From Methylococcaceae bacterium UBA6146 (GTDB taxonomy: Bacteria; Pseudomonadota; Gammaproteobacteria; Methylococcales; Methylomonadaceae): a stretch of DNA of 64,000 bases. The notes below the pieces were generated by a model that saw only the letters and a list, made by a program, of their open reading frames with translations, did no database searches and was not told the origin of the DNA. The stretch is from the NCBI GenBank assembly GCA_002422395.1, contig DIUY01000021.1:62001-126000 (forward strand). The letters are read 5' to 3'. Positions within the stretch are counted from its first letter, which is position 1; the number at the start of each line of letters is the position of its first letter. Of this stretch, positions 8,531-16,902 are shown piece after piece. The position numbers were made by a program, and so were the translations under genes.

Positions 8531-9022
8531 TTACAAATGCAGGCCCGTTTCGCCCCTAGATATGCCGGTCGCGCCTGAGCGGACAACTTCAATAATGGAA
8601 TCCGGATTTGCTGCGGCGACAAACGCATCAAGTTTTTCTGATGTGCCTGTCATTTCAATAACATAGCTTGTCGGTGTGGCATCAATAATTTGGCCGCGAA
8701 ATATCTCAACCAAACTTCTGATTTCAGCACGGGTCTGTTCAGTGGTCTTGATTTTAAGCATCATCAATTCGCGTTCAATATGGCTGGAGCCGACCAAATC
8801 AATCAGTTTGACGACATCAATCAGTTTATTGAGCTGTTTGGTGATTTGTTCAATGATGTTTTCATTGCCACGGGTGACCAGCGTCATTCTCGACAGGCTA
8901 GGGTCTTCGGTGGCAGCGACTGTCAATGACTCAATGTTATAGCCACGCGCTGAAAACAAGCCTGCAACACGCGATAACGCACCGGATTCGTTTTCAATCA
9001 AAATAGAAATAATATGCCGCAT
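8531..9022 (-). CDS. ilvH: Acetolactate synthase small (regulatory) subunit IlvH
   Basis: A 163-residue regulatory subunit that activates the catalytic subunit and mediates valine feedback. The N-terminal ACT domain reads ISILIENESGALSRVAGLFS, and the C-terminal half (IVEIFRGQIIDATPTSYVIE form) is the usual second domain. The ATG at 9022 overlaps the ilvB stop codon by one base (TAATG), so the two subunits are translationally coupled and probably made in balanced amounts. Confidence 0.97.
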   Translation of the reverse strand: MRHIISILIENESGALSRVAGLFSARGYNIESLTVAATEDPSLSRMTLVTRGNENIIEQITKQLNKLIDVVKLIDLVGSSHIERELMMLKIKTTEQTRAEIRSLVEIFRGQIIDATPTSYVIEMTGTSEKLDAFVAAANPDSIIEVVRSGATGISRGETGLHL

Positions 9023-10758
9023 TATGCCAACTCCCTATCGGTTGGCGTGCCTAAGGCGACGCGCAATTTCATGTCATGATGGCCTTTGCCGGCTTCAATC
9101 ATCGGGTAAACATTTTCGGTTCTATCGGTCATGATGTCTAAAAATACCGTGCGGTCTTTTAATGCAAACGCTTGTTCCAAGGCTGGCCTGACTTCTTCCG
9201 GCTTGTCAATGCGTATGCCTACATGGCCATAAGCTTCGGCCAGTTTGACAAATTCTGGAATGGTGTCCATGTAAGAATGCGAATAACGGCTTTCGTAAGT
9301 GAATTCCTGCCATTGGCGCACCATACCCATGTAGCGGTTGTTCAAGTTAATGATTTTAACCGGTGTTTTATACTGTAATGCGGTGGATAGTTCTTGGATG
9401 CACATCTGAATACTGGCTTCGCCGGTGACACAAGCAACGTCAGCTTCAGGAAAGGCCAATTTTACCCCGATAGCGGCAGGCAAACCAAACCCCATTGTGC
9501 CTAAGCCCCCTGAGTTAATCCAATGGCGCGGTTTATCAAACAGATAATATTGCGCCGCCCACATTTGATGTTGGCCCACATCAGAGGTCACATAAGCTCG
9601 GCCTTTGGTGACTTCATAGAGTTGCTCGATAACATATTGTGGTTTAATCAAGCTGCTGTCACGGTCATATTCCAGGCATTTTATGCTACGCCACTGGTCA
9701 ATTTGATTCCACCAGGCATCCAGGGCTTTTTTATGTGGCTTGGCTTTGCTTTCTTTAATCAGTTCGAGCATATGCTCCAACACCGCCTTAACTTCGCCCA
9801 CAATAGGAATGTCCACCTTAACTGTCTTGGAAATTGAGGCGGGATCAATATCAATATGGATAATCTTGGCGTAGGGGCAAAAATCAGCCAATTTGCCAGT
9901 CACGCGGTCATCAAACCGTGCGCCGATAGCGATAATCACATCACTTTCGTGCATCGCCATATTGGCTTCATAAGTGCCGTGCATCCCTAACATGCCAATA
10001 AATTGCTTGTCAGTCGCCGGATAAGCGCCTAGACCCATTAGGGTGTTGGTGATTGGATAACCCAATAATTGGGTAAATTCAGTCAATTGTCCGCTCGCTT
10101 CACCCAACACGACCCCGCCCCCCGAATAAATCACCGGTTTTTGTGCCGACAACAACAATTCGACGGCTTTTTTTATTTGCCCTTTGTGCCCGCTTACCGA
10201 CGGGTTGTAAGAGCGCATCGTGATTTTTTTAGGGTATTTGTAAGGCACCTTAATGTTGGGGTCGGTAATGTCTTTAGGCACATCGACAACGACAGGGCCA
10301 GGGCGGCCTGTGGTGGCGACATAAAAAGCCTTCTTTATGGTTTCCGCCAGTTTGGTGACATCTTTAACTAAGAAATTGTGTTTTACACAAGGACGGGTGA
10401 TGCCAACCATATCGACTTCTTGGAACGCGTCGCTACCTATTACGGGCGATGGTACCTGGCCGGAAATGATGACCATAGGGATGGAATCCATATATGCGGT
10501 GGCGATGCCAGTGACTGCGTTAGTGGCGCCAGGGCCTGACGTCACAAGGACGACACCCGGTTTGCCAGTGGCCCGGGCATAACCGTCCGCAGCATGGGTT
10601 GCGCCTTGTTCATGGCGAACCAGAATGTGTTTGACATCGTCCTGCTGGAAAATAGCATCATATAAATGTAACACCGCCCCGCCAGGATAACCAAAGATGA
10701 ACTCTACGCCCTCGTCTTTAAGGCTTTGAATCAGAATTTGTCCGCCGCTTAGCTCCAC
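9022..10758 (-). CDS. ilvB: Acetolactate synthase large (catalytic) subunit
   Basis: A ThDP-dependent acetohydroxyacid synthase of 578 residues from the preferred GTG start at 10758, which gives MELSGGQILIQSLKDEGVEF and has GAGGT upstream. A TTG 18 bp earlier is less likely. The ThDP activating glutamate lies in RHEQGATHAADGYARATG. The ThDP/Mg2+ motif is degenerate: GEASIQM stands where GDGS/GDAS-type sequence is usual, with NNRYMGMVRQW following. It makes acetolactate or acetohydroxybutyrate from pyruvate. The symbol could equally be ilvI. Order is ilvB-ilvH-ilvC. Just upstream lies a MITE, so the ilv promoter region has been altered by insertion. Confidence 0.96.
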   Translation of the reverse strand: MELSGGQILIQSLKDEGVEFIFGYPGGAVLHLYDAIFQQDDVKHILVRHEQGATHAADGYARATGKPGVVLVTSGPGATNAVTGIATAYMDSIPMVIISGQVPSPVIGSDAFQEVDMVGITRPCVKHNFLVKDVTKLAETIKKAFYVATTGRPGPVVVDVPKDITDPNIKVPYKYPKKITMRSYNPSVSGHKGQIKKAVELLLSAQKPVIYSGGGVVLGEASGQLTEFTQLLGYPITNTLMGLGAYPATDKQFIGMLGMHGTYEANMAMHESDVIIAIGARFDDRVTGKLADFCPYAKIIHIDIDPASISKTVKVDIPIVGEVKAVLEHMLELIKESKAKPHKKALDAWWNQIDQWRSIKCLEYDRDSSLIKPQYVIEQLYEVTKGRAYVTSDVGQHQMWAAQYYLFDKPRHWINSGGLGTMGFGLPAAIGVKLAFPEADVACVTGEASIQMCIQELSTALQYKTPVKIINLNNRYMGMVRQWQEFTYESRYSHSYMDTIPEFVKLAEAYGHVGIRIDKPEEVRPALEQAFALKDRTVFLDIMTDRTENVYPMIEAGKGHHDMKLRVALGTPTDRELA

Positions 10759-10873
10759 GCTAACTACCTCAATCAATAGGTTTTTTCGATATGAGTCGAA
10801 ACTGTCTGTTTTTTAAATGCACATAATAAAAGTGCACAAGTTCTTTTAAAAAACGGTTAGATAAACTTTTAGT

Positions 10874-10965
10874 GGTAGTGGTAAACATTCAAACGTTTAA
10901 GTGACAGCGGAGTCAAAAAACATGTTTTTTGATTCCAAAATATCATCACCATTTTTACCACCACC
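10874..10965. mobile_element. MITE, GGTAGTG-end family (copy A)
   Basis: A 92-bp element with imperfect terminal inverted repeats: GGTAGTGGTAAA at the left, and TTTTTACCACCACC at the right. The flanks CTTTTAGT (10866-10873) and CTTTTATT (10966-10973) agree in 7 of 8 bases, as expected for an 8-bp target duplication. The centre is the palindrome AAAAAACATGTTTTTT. Near-identical sequence recurs at 42577-42669 and in part at 50178-50229 and 51698-51760. It lies between ilvB and mltB. Confidence 0.8.
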
Positions 10966-11007
10966 CTTTTATTAATGCTGTCATTTTTCTACAACATAAG
11001 CTTGGAT

Positions 11008-11031
11008 ATTCTACTAGGTTATTAGTAGAAT
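11008..11031. repeat. Small hairpin upstream of mltB
   Basis: ATTCTACTA and TAGTAGAAT form a 9-bp stem with a 6-nt loop in the leader of mltB. It could be an operator or transcript hairpin; no T-tract follows. The remainder of the 10759-11114 gap holds copy A and a nine-codon ORF with a strong GGAGG site (11092-11121) whose stop overlaps the mltB ATG. Confidence 0.5.
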
Positions 11032-11114
11032 TGTAATTACGTTCTAATATCGCGTGATAATTGAAAGAATTACGGCGAATTGGAGGTTTTTATGAAAAAA
11101 ATAAAGGGGTTTTC

Positions 11115-12158
11115 ATGGTAGAAGTAGTCAACAAACACTTGCTGAAGTCCGCTTTAGTGATAGCACTGGCTGGCTGTGCCAGTGAGCCAGTGCAACAGGC
11201 CAGCAATAGACCCCAGCCTGTTATCACCCCCATAGCTAAAATGCCTGTGCTGCCGCCCCTTGAACCCTATCCGCAAACTAAAATGCCAGAGCCGGATTTT
11301 TATAGTTATTCGGCGGGCGCTTTAACGGGGACTTATGCGGATTATCCTGCATTGCATACGTTTATCAAGCACATGGTGCAAACGCACGGTTTTTCAGAAA
11401 CTTATTTAAATGGCCTGTTTTCAGAGGCTAATCGCTTGGAATCAGTGATCCGTTTGGAATCGCCCGCACCTTATAAAGGGCCGTCCAAACCAAGGTCGGG
11501 CAGCTGGACGCGTTACCGTAACAAGTTCCTTACCGATGCCCACATTAATAATGGTGTGGAGTTCTGGCGCGACCACGCCTTTGCTATCCAAAGGGCCAGT
11601 TCCACTTATGGCGTTGACCCTGAATACATTGTTGCGATCATTGGCGTGGAAACGTATTTTGGCAAAAATATCGGTAAAACCCGTATTTTTGATGCGTTGA
11701 CCACCTTGGCATTTGATACGCACAGGCGCTCCAAGTTTTTTACCTCAGAGTTGGAAAACTATCTGTTAATGACGCGGGAAGAGGGTTACGAGCCTCGTAA
11801 GCCGGTAGGTTCATGGGCGGGCGCGATGGGTTTAGGGCAGTTTATGCCCAGTAGTTTCCGTAAATTGGCGGTTGATTTTGACAACAACGGCCGCCGCGAC
11901 ATTTGGCAGCCGGATGATGCCGTAGGCAGTGTCGCACATTATTTTTCACGCAGTGGCTGGCATTTTAATAGTCCGGTTGCTTATCAGACCCATGCGGTTA
12001 ACGATTCTGCCGTTATCGCTTTAAGCACCTACGAAGGCAATGAATATTGGCGCGTCCATCCCAATTTCAAAGTCATCAAACGTTATAATAACAGCGACAA
12101 ATACGCGATGGCCGTGCATCAATTGGCCCAGGCGATTAAGCGTCGTTACCAAGGCTAA
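11115..12158 (+). CDS. mltB: Membrane-bound lytic murein transglycosylase B
   Basis: A 347-residue lipoprotein lytic transglycosylase that cleaves the MurNAc-GlcNAc bond with anhydro-muramic product, at the inner face of the outer membrane. From the ATG at 11115 the signal peptide ends in lipobox ALAGC, which fits MltB and decides the start over a TTG 54 bp upstream. The catalytic glutamate is in IIGVETYFGKNIGKTRI. The family block GAMGLGQFMPSSFRKLAVDF and the segment GRRDIWQPDDAVGSVAHYF are intact. AAGGGG lies about 8 nt before the start. A tiny upstream ORF overlaps the start codon, so translation may be coupled. Confidence 0.95.
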   Translation: MVEVVNKHLLKSALVIALAGCASEPVQQASNRPQPVITPIAKMPVLPPLEPYPQTKMPEPDFYSYSAGALTGTYADYPALHTFIKHMVQTHGFSETYLNGLFSEANRLESVIRLESPAPYKGPSKPRSGSWTRYRNKFLTDAHINNGVEFWRDHAFAIQRASSTYGVDPEYIVAIIGVETYFGKNIGKTRIFDALTTLAFDTHRRSKFFTSELENYLLMTREEGYEPRKPVGSWAGAMGLGQFMPSSFRKLAVDFDNNGRRDIWQPDDAVGSVAHYFSRSGWHFNSPVAYQTHAVNDSAVIALSTYEGNEYWRVHPNFKVIKRYNNSDKYAMAVHQLAQAIKRRYQG

Positions 12159-12325
12159 AGGGCTAGTGGCAGTTTGTAGTGATTTTGCTCAAAGCACGTT
12201 CTAAGGCTGATAGAGGCAAAAGGTTGGGGTGTAAAGTTTGCTTTAACCGGCTCCACAAGAATAAAAGCGACAAAATTTTAGTGGCCTTGTCAGCCCAGCC
12301 TTTATCCTAAAACAAGGCGCGTTGA

Positions 12326-13630
12326 TTATCCGCTGTTCTTATCTAGCTCTTGCAAATGCCTTAATTTTTCCTTGATTTTTATTTCTAGCCCGCGCTCGAC
12401 GGGCTGGTAATAGCGTGTGCCTGCCAGTTCTTCCGGAAAGTAATTTTCTCCCGCTGCGTAGGCTTCGGGTTCATTATGGGCGTAGCGGTAGGCTTTACCG
12501 TAATCTAGTGACTTCATTAATTTGGTGGGCGCATTGCGTAGATGCACGGGTACAGGCAAGCTGCCGCTTTGCCTAACATGGCCCATGGCGGCGTTGTAGG
12601 CTTTGTAAACGGCATTGCTTTTAGGGGCGCAGGCCAGATAAACAACGGCTTGCGCCAATGACAGCTCACCTTCTGGGCTGCCTAGGCGCTCTTGGGCTTC
12701 CCACGCGTTGATAGCAATCTGCAAAGCTCTGGGATCGGCGTTGCCGATGTCTTCTGACGCCATCCTGACGACACGGCGGGCCAAGTACGCCAGATCGCAG
12801 CCAGCATCTATCATGCGGCATAGCCAGTACAGTGACGCATCGGGGGAACTGCCGCGCACCGATTTATGCAGTGCGGAAATCTGGTTATAAAACTCTTCAC
12901 CCTGGTTATCAAAGCGCCTGACGCCGCCGCTGAGCACTTCTTGGGCAATGGTTTCAGTTATCTCTGAGCCACCTTGCGCGGCGGCGAGTTCGACGGCAAT
13001 CTCCAATAAATTCAACAACCTTCTGGCATCGCCGTCGGCGGTGTTGGCAAATTGCCGTTTAATGCTGTCAGTGATTTTAACCTCAAGACTGCCTAGGCCG
13101 CGCTGTTCATCGGTCAGCCCCTTGTTTAGCACTGACAACAAATCATCCTCAGTCAGCGCGTTAAGCACATAAACACGGGCGCGTGACAGCAAGGCGTTAT
13201 TGAGTGCGAAAGAGGGGTTTTCGGTGGTTGCCCCGACAAAATATACCGTGCCGTCTTCGACATGGGGCAAGAACGCATCTTGTTGCGATTTATTAAAGCG
13301 GTGCACCTCATCGACGAACAAAACCGTGCGCTTGTGTTGGTTCAGCTGGATTTTTTTTGCCTCGTCAACGGCGGCACGGATGTCTTTGACGCCTGACAAC
13401 ACGGCCGAAATGGGTATGAACTCGGCATCCGAATGCTGGGCTATCAATCGCGCCAGCGTGGTTTTGCCAGTGCCCGGCGGTCCCCAGAAGATCATCGAGT
13501 GCAAGCGGCCTGAGGCAATGGCCTCATACAGCGGCTTACCGGGTTTTAGGATGTGCGCTTGGCCAACATAGTCGTCCAACACGCGTGGCCGCATCCGGTC
13601 GGCCAGCGGTTTGGTCAAATCGTCAAACAT
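12326..13630 (-). CDS. rarA: Replication-associated recombination protein RarA
   Basis: A 434-residue AAA+ ATPase of the RarA/MgsA (WRNIP1) family, a clamp-loader relative that acts at stalled replication forks. Walker A is GPPGTGKTTLA, Walker B is VLFVDEVHRFN, and sensor 1 lies in FVGATTENPSF. The C-terminal tetramerisation region (GCDLAYLARRVVRMASEDIG, HVRQSGSLPVPVHLRNAPT) is complete. The start is 5 bp after the lolA stop, giving an mrcB-lolA-rarA operon; lolA-rarA adjacency is common in gammaproteobacteria. Confidence 0.97.
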   Translation of the reverse strand: MFDDLTKPLADRMRPRVLDDYVGQAHILKPGKPLYEAIASGRLHSMIFWGPPGTGKTTLARLIAQHSDAEFIPISAVLSGVKDIRAAVDEAKKIQLNQHKRTVLFVDEVHRFNKSQQDAFLPHVEDGTVYFVGATTENPSFALNNALLSRARVYVLNALTEDDLLSVLNKGLTDEQRGLGSLEVKITDSIKRQFANTADGDARRLLNLLEIAVELAAAQGGSEITETIAQEVLSGGVRRFDNQGEEFYNQISALHKSVRGSSPDASLYWLCRMIDAGCDLAYLARRVVRMASEDIGNADPRALQIAINAWEAQERLGSPEGELSLAQAVVYLACAPKSNAVYKAYNAAMGHVRQSGSLPVPVHLRNAPTKLMKSLDYGKAYRYAHNEPEAYAAGENYFPEELAGTRYYQPVERGLEIKIKEKLRHLQELDKNSG

Positions 13631-13635
13631 TCGGG

Positions 13636-14268
13636 CTATTCAGAAAACACATCGGCGCCTTTGGGGGGCTGAAACTCAAATATTGAAGGCTGTATCGGCA
13701 CATTGAGCTTGATGGCGGAAAAATAAATGCGGGTGAGCTGGCCGAAATTATCACTGAGTTCCATGCCGCTTAGCGAGCCGTTTTCTAAACCAATCAGCAG
13801 GTATTTGAAGCTGCTGTCCTGATTTTTAGGCACCAATTTCACCCATTGCATATCACCATCAGCCCCTTGCTGTTCCATGGTGTAATTTTCTTCCAATGAA
13901 ACATCGCCGCTTAACAGCAGTGCCGGTGTTGAGCCAACCGATTCATCCAGCTTTTTAATGGTGACTTGTTCCAGGTCGGTGTCATAAAACCAAACTTTCC
14001 CGGAAGTGGAGACAATTTGTTGCTGGAAGGGTTTAAGGTAATCCCAGCGGAATTTCCCCGGACGTTGTAAATAAAAAACGCCGTAACTGGTTTGGGCAGG
14101 GTTGCCTGCTTCATTCACCAACACTTGTTTGAAGTCAGCGGTCAGCGAACGGGTGGATGACAGAAAAGTTTTTAATTGTTGGGCCGGCTTGTCTTCGGCG
14201 TGTGCCGCGCCAGTAAAAACGAGCAGGGCGGTTATCAAAGCCGGACGAAAAAAATTAAGGATATTCAT
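13636..14268 (-). CDS. lolA: Outer-membrane lipoprotein carrier LolA
   Basis: A periplasmic chaperone that receives lipoproteins from LolCDE and hands them to LolB. The 210-residue product from the ATG at 14268 has a clean signal peptide (ALITALLVFTGAAHA) before AEDKPAQQLKTF. The hydrophobic half-barrel core follows (SLTADFKQVLVNE, GVFYLQRPGKFRWDYLKPF). The longer open frame starting at 14316 overlaps mrcB and would bury the signal peptide, so it is rejected. It lies 20 bp after mrcB and 5 bp before rarA, with no terminator between. Confidence 0.96.
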   Translation of the reverse strand: MNILNFFRPALITALLVFTGAAHAEDKPAQQLKTFLSSTRSLTADFKQVLVNEAGNPAQTSYGVFYLQRPGKFRWDYLKPFQQQIVSTSGKVWFYDTDLEQVTIKKLDESVGSTPALLLSGDVSLEENYTMEQQGADGDMQWVKLVPKNQDSSFKYLLIGLENGSLSGMELSDNFGQLTRIYFSAIKLNVPIQPSIFEFQPPKGADVFSE

Positions 14269-14288
14269 ATAATACTCAAGGTTAAAAA

Positions 14289-16625
14289 TCATTCGGGGAA
14301 GAAGTCGCCGAACCATGACCGGTCTGGCTCAACAACCGGAGTCCCGCAGGCGGAATAAGTGGTCGGCTGCGAGCCGGCAATATAAGGGTATTCTTTGGCG
14401 TTGCCACAGCCTTTTTTGGCCAACAGGCCGGTGCTGCGGTCAACCCATGCCATTGTTATATTATCGGGCGGGGTTAAAATGACCGGTTGGGTGGATATTT
14501 TCTGCATCACCGTTGTCCAGACCGGTAACGCGCCCGTTGCACCGGTTAAACCAATAGGCTTGTTGTCATCGCGGCCTACCCAGACGACCGACAGATAATC
14601 GCCGGTATAGCCGGCAAACCAGCTGTCTTTGGCATCATTGGTGGTGCCGGTTTTGCCAATCAGGCCGTAATCACCGGGGAAAGCAGTGTACGCAGATTTG
14701 CCTGTGCCTTCGTGCATCACTTCTTGCAAAATCGTGTTGACGATATAGGTCGCGGCGGGATCCACCGTTTGCCTGACGTTAAACGGGTAGCTTTGCAGGT
14801 GTTCGCCGTTAGCCGCGATGACCGCACGGATTGCTTTAAGCGGGGTTAAAAAACCATCACCTGCCAGGGTTTGGTACATTTGCGTGACTTCCATAGGGGT
14901 CAGTGACGATGCGCCCAGCAATAAGGAAGGGAACAGATCGACAGCTTTGTTTACGCCCATGTTTTTTAAAGTCTTGGCTGTCCGGGCAATACCCACATCC
15001 ATACCGATGCGCACGGTAGCCAAGTTATAAGATTTTGCCAATGCAGTATGAAGCGGGACGCGGCCATGTTCGCGATGGTCATAATTTTTGGGTGTCCAGT
15101 CAGTGCCATTTTGTCCCCTGACCGTAATGGACGTGTCGTTAATACGGGTCGTGATGGTGTATTTGTTAGGGTATTCGAGTGCCGTGAGATAAACCACTGG
15201 CTTAATCAACGAGCCTATTGGCCGCACCGCATCGAGGGCGCGGTTAAAGCCGGCTGCGGAATTTTCACGGCCACTGATGAGCGCGACAATCTCGCCGCTA
15301 TCCCGGCGCGTAACAATAACGGCGGTTTCAAGTTTATTGGCTTTGGGTAATTTTTCCAGTTGATTTAACTTAGCGGCCACGGTGTTTTCCACAGTGTCCT
15401 GGATTTGCGTGTCCAGCGTGGTGAAAATAATCAGGCCGTCCGAAGTGAAGTCCTGCTCACGGTACTCTTCCTTCAAGCGGCGTTTGACCAGTTCAAGAAA
15501 TCCTGGGTAACGGTTAGTTGGTCGTTGCGAGCGGGGAATGACACTTAGTGGTTTGGCCTTGGCGGTAATGGCTTGCTTTTCGGTCAGATAGCCTTCCAGC
15601 ACCATTTCATCAAGCACCAGATTGCGCCGTTGCAAAGCGCGTTCGGGGTAACGTCGAGGGTCATACTCAGAGGGGCCTCGCACTAAGGCAATCAAGGATG
15701 CGACCTGTTCCAAGGGCAAATCTTTTAGCGGGTTGCCAAAATAGAATTCACTTGCCAAACCGAAACCATGTACGGCATGGGCGCCGTTTTGGCCTAGATA
15801 AATTTCATTTAAGTAAGCCTCCAGGATTTCATCCTTGCTGTAGCGGAACTCCAGGATTAGCGACATAAGCGCTTCTTTTACCTTGCGCGACAAGCTGCGT
15901 TCCGAACTTAAATAAAAGTTTTTAGCCAACTGTTGGGTAATTGTGCTGCCGCCCTGCACCATGCCGCCTGCGCGAAGATTTGCCCACATTGCCCGGGCTA
16001 TGCCGCGCATGGAAATACCGAAATGCTGGTAAAATTCACGGTCTTCGGAGGCCAGCAAGCCGTGAATCAATGCTTTTGGCGTGTTTTCCAGTTTGATCAA
16101 TACGCGGTCTTCTTTGATGGTGGGATAAAAGCTGCCAATTTGCACCGGGTCCATGCGCATGATGTCGATGCTGTTTTGTTGTCTAAGATCCGTCATGGAG
16201 GCAATGCCGGCTTCAGTAAAATTGACCCCCATCAGCTTGCTCGGCTGTTGTTCGTCCCAAAACGTAAAATCGCGCGTCCTAACGCTGATTTGTTGCCCGT
16301 CTTTGAAATAAGTGCCTTCAGCGGATAAATGGGGGTCTTTCCGGTAATGCAGCATTTGCAATAACTGCTCAAACTTGGCTGGGGTGATCGTACGCCCCGC
16401 ATAGAGTTCAACCGGATTGGCATAGACACGCGCCGGAATGGCCCAGCGTTTGCCTTCAAATTGGCTGCTTATGTTGTAGTCCAGGTAGCTTAGATACGCC
16501 AACAATATAAAGGAAAATCCGGCAACTATGAGCAGCAATAAGTTTCTGAACCAATGGAATCCGGTTTTTTTTGTGGTTTTTTTGCTGCCATATCGGACAC
16601 TGGTGCTTTGTGGTTTCTTTGCCAT
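14289..16625 (-). CDS. mrcB: Penicillin-binding protein 1B, bifunctional
   Basis: A class A penicillin-binding protein, about 778 residues from the ATG at 16625 (AAGG 5 nt upstream), that polymerises and crosslinks peptidoglycan. Order: cytoplasmic basic tail, one transmembrane helix (LLLLIVAGFSFILLAYLSYL), a UB2H-like segment, and the GT51 glycosyltransferase (LASEDREFYQHFGIS, QGGSTITQQLAKNFYL). The transpeptidase carries SxxK in GSLIKPVVYL, SxN in AKSYNLATV, and KTG in GKTGTTNDAKDSWFAGYTGD. It is the first gene of mrcB-lolA-rarA and is divergent from dbpA. Confidence 0.96.
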   Translation of the reverse strand: MAKKPQSTSVRYGSKKTTKKTGFHWFRNLLLLIVAGFSFILLAYLSYLDYNISSQFEGKRWAIPARVYANPVELYAGRTITPAKFEQLLQMLHYRKDPHLSAEGTYFKDGQQISVRTRDFTFWDEQQPSKLMGVNFTEAGIASMTDLRQQNSIDIMRMDPVQIGSFYPTIKEDRVLIKLENTPKALIHGLLASEDREFYQHFGISMRGIARAMWANLRAGGMVQGGSTITQQLAKNFYLSSERSLSRKVKEALMSLILEFRYSKDEILEAYLNEIYLGQNGAHAVHGFGLASEFYFGNPLKDLPLEQVASLIALVRGPSEYDPRRYPERALQRRNLVLDEMVLEGYLTEKQAITAKAKPLSVIPRSQRPTNRYPGFLELVKRRLKEEYREQDFTSDGLIIFTTLDTQIQDTVENTVAAKLNQLEKLPKANKLETAVIVTRRDSGEIVALISGRENSAAGFNRALDAVRPIGSLIKPVVYLTALEYPNKYTITTRINDTSITVRGQNGTDWTPKNYDHREHGRVPLHTALAKSYNLATVRIGMDVGIARTAKTLKNMGVNKAVDLFPSLLLGASSLTPMEVTQMYQTLAGDGFLTPLKAIRAVIAANGEHLQSYPFNVRQTVDPAATYIVNTILQEVMHEGTGKSAYTAFPGDYGLIGKTGTTNDAKDSWFAGYTGDYLSVVWVGRDDNKPIGLTGATGALPVWTTVMQKISTQPVILTPPDNITMAWVDRSTGLLAKKGCGNAKEYPYIAGSQPTTYSACGTPVVEPDRSWFGDFFPE

Positions 16626-16795
16626 AGCCTTAATTATCTGTTTCAAACATCATCGGCAACTATTATACATAAATAGGATTGTCGAAATTAGCAACCGTCA
16701 ATTTTCGGTTAATACAATGAATAGTAAATGAATACCTCTCTCGCGCCGCTTTAAACTTTAAACAGGAGGCGGCTTTGTTGTTAACCGCTTGTATG

Positions 16796-16811
16796 GGCAT
16801 TTTAAAATGCC
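16796..16811. repeat. Perfect 16-bp palindrome between mrcB and dbpA
   Basis: GGCATTTTAAAATGCC lies about 90 bp before dbpA in the divergent spacer. It may be a protein-binding site or a small hairpin. No other feature is apparent in 16626-16902. Confidence 0.45.
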
Positions 16812-16902
16812 GCTGCTATGCCCGCCAAAAGTACGGGTTTCTGGTATCATGACAGATTGATTGTGGCAATGCGCCGCTATCCGTCTTGCCTAAGAGTCTT
16901 TT

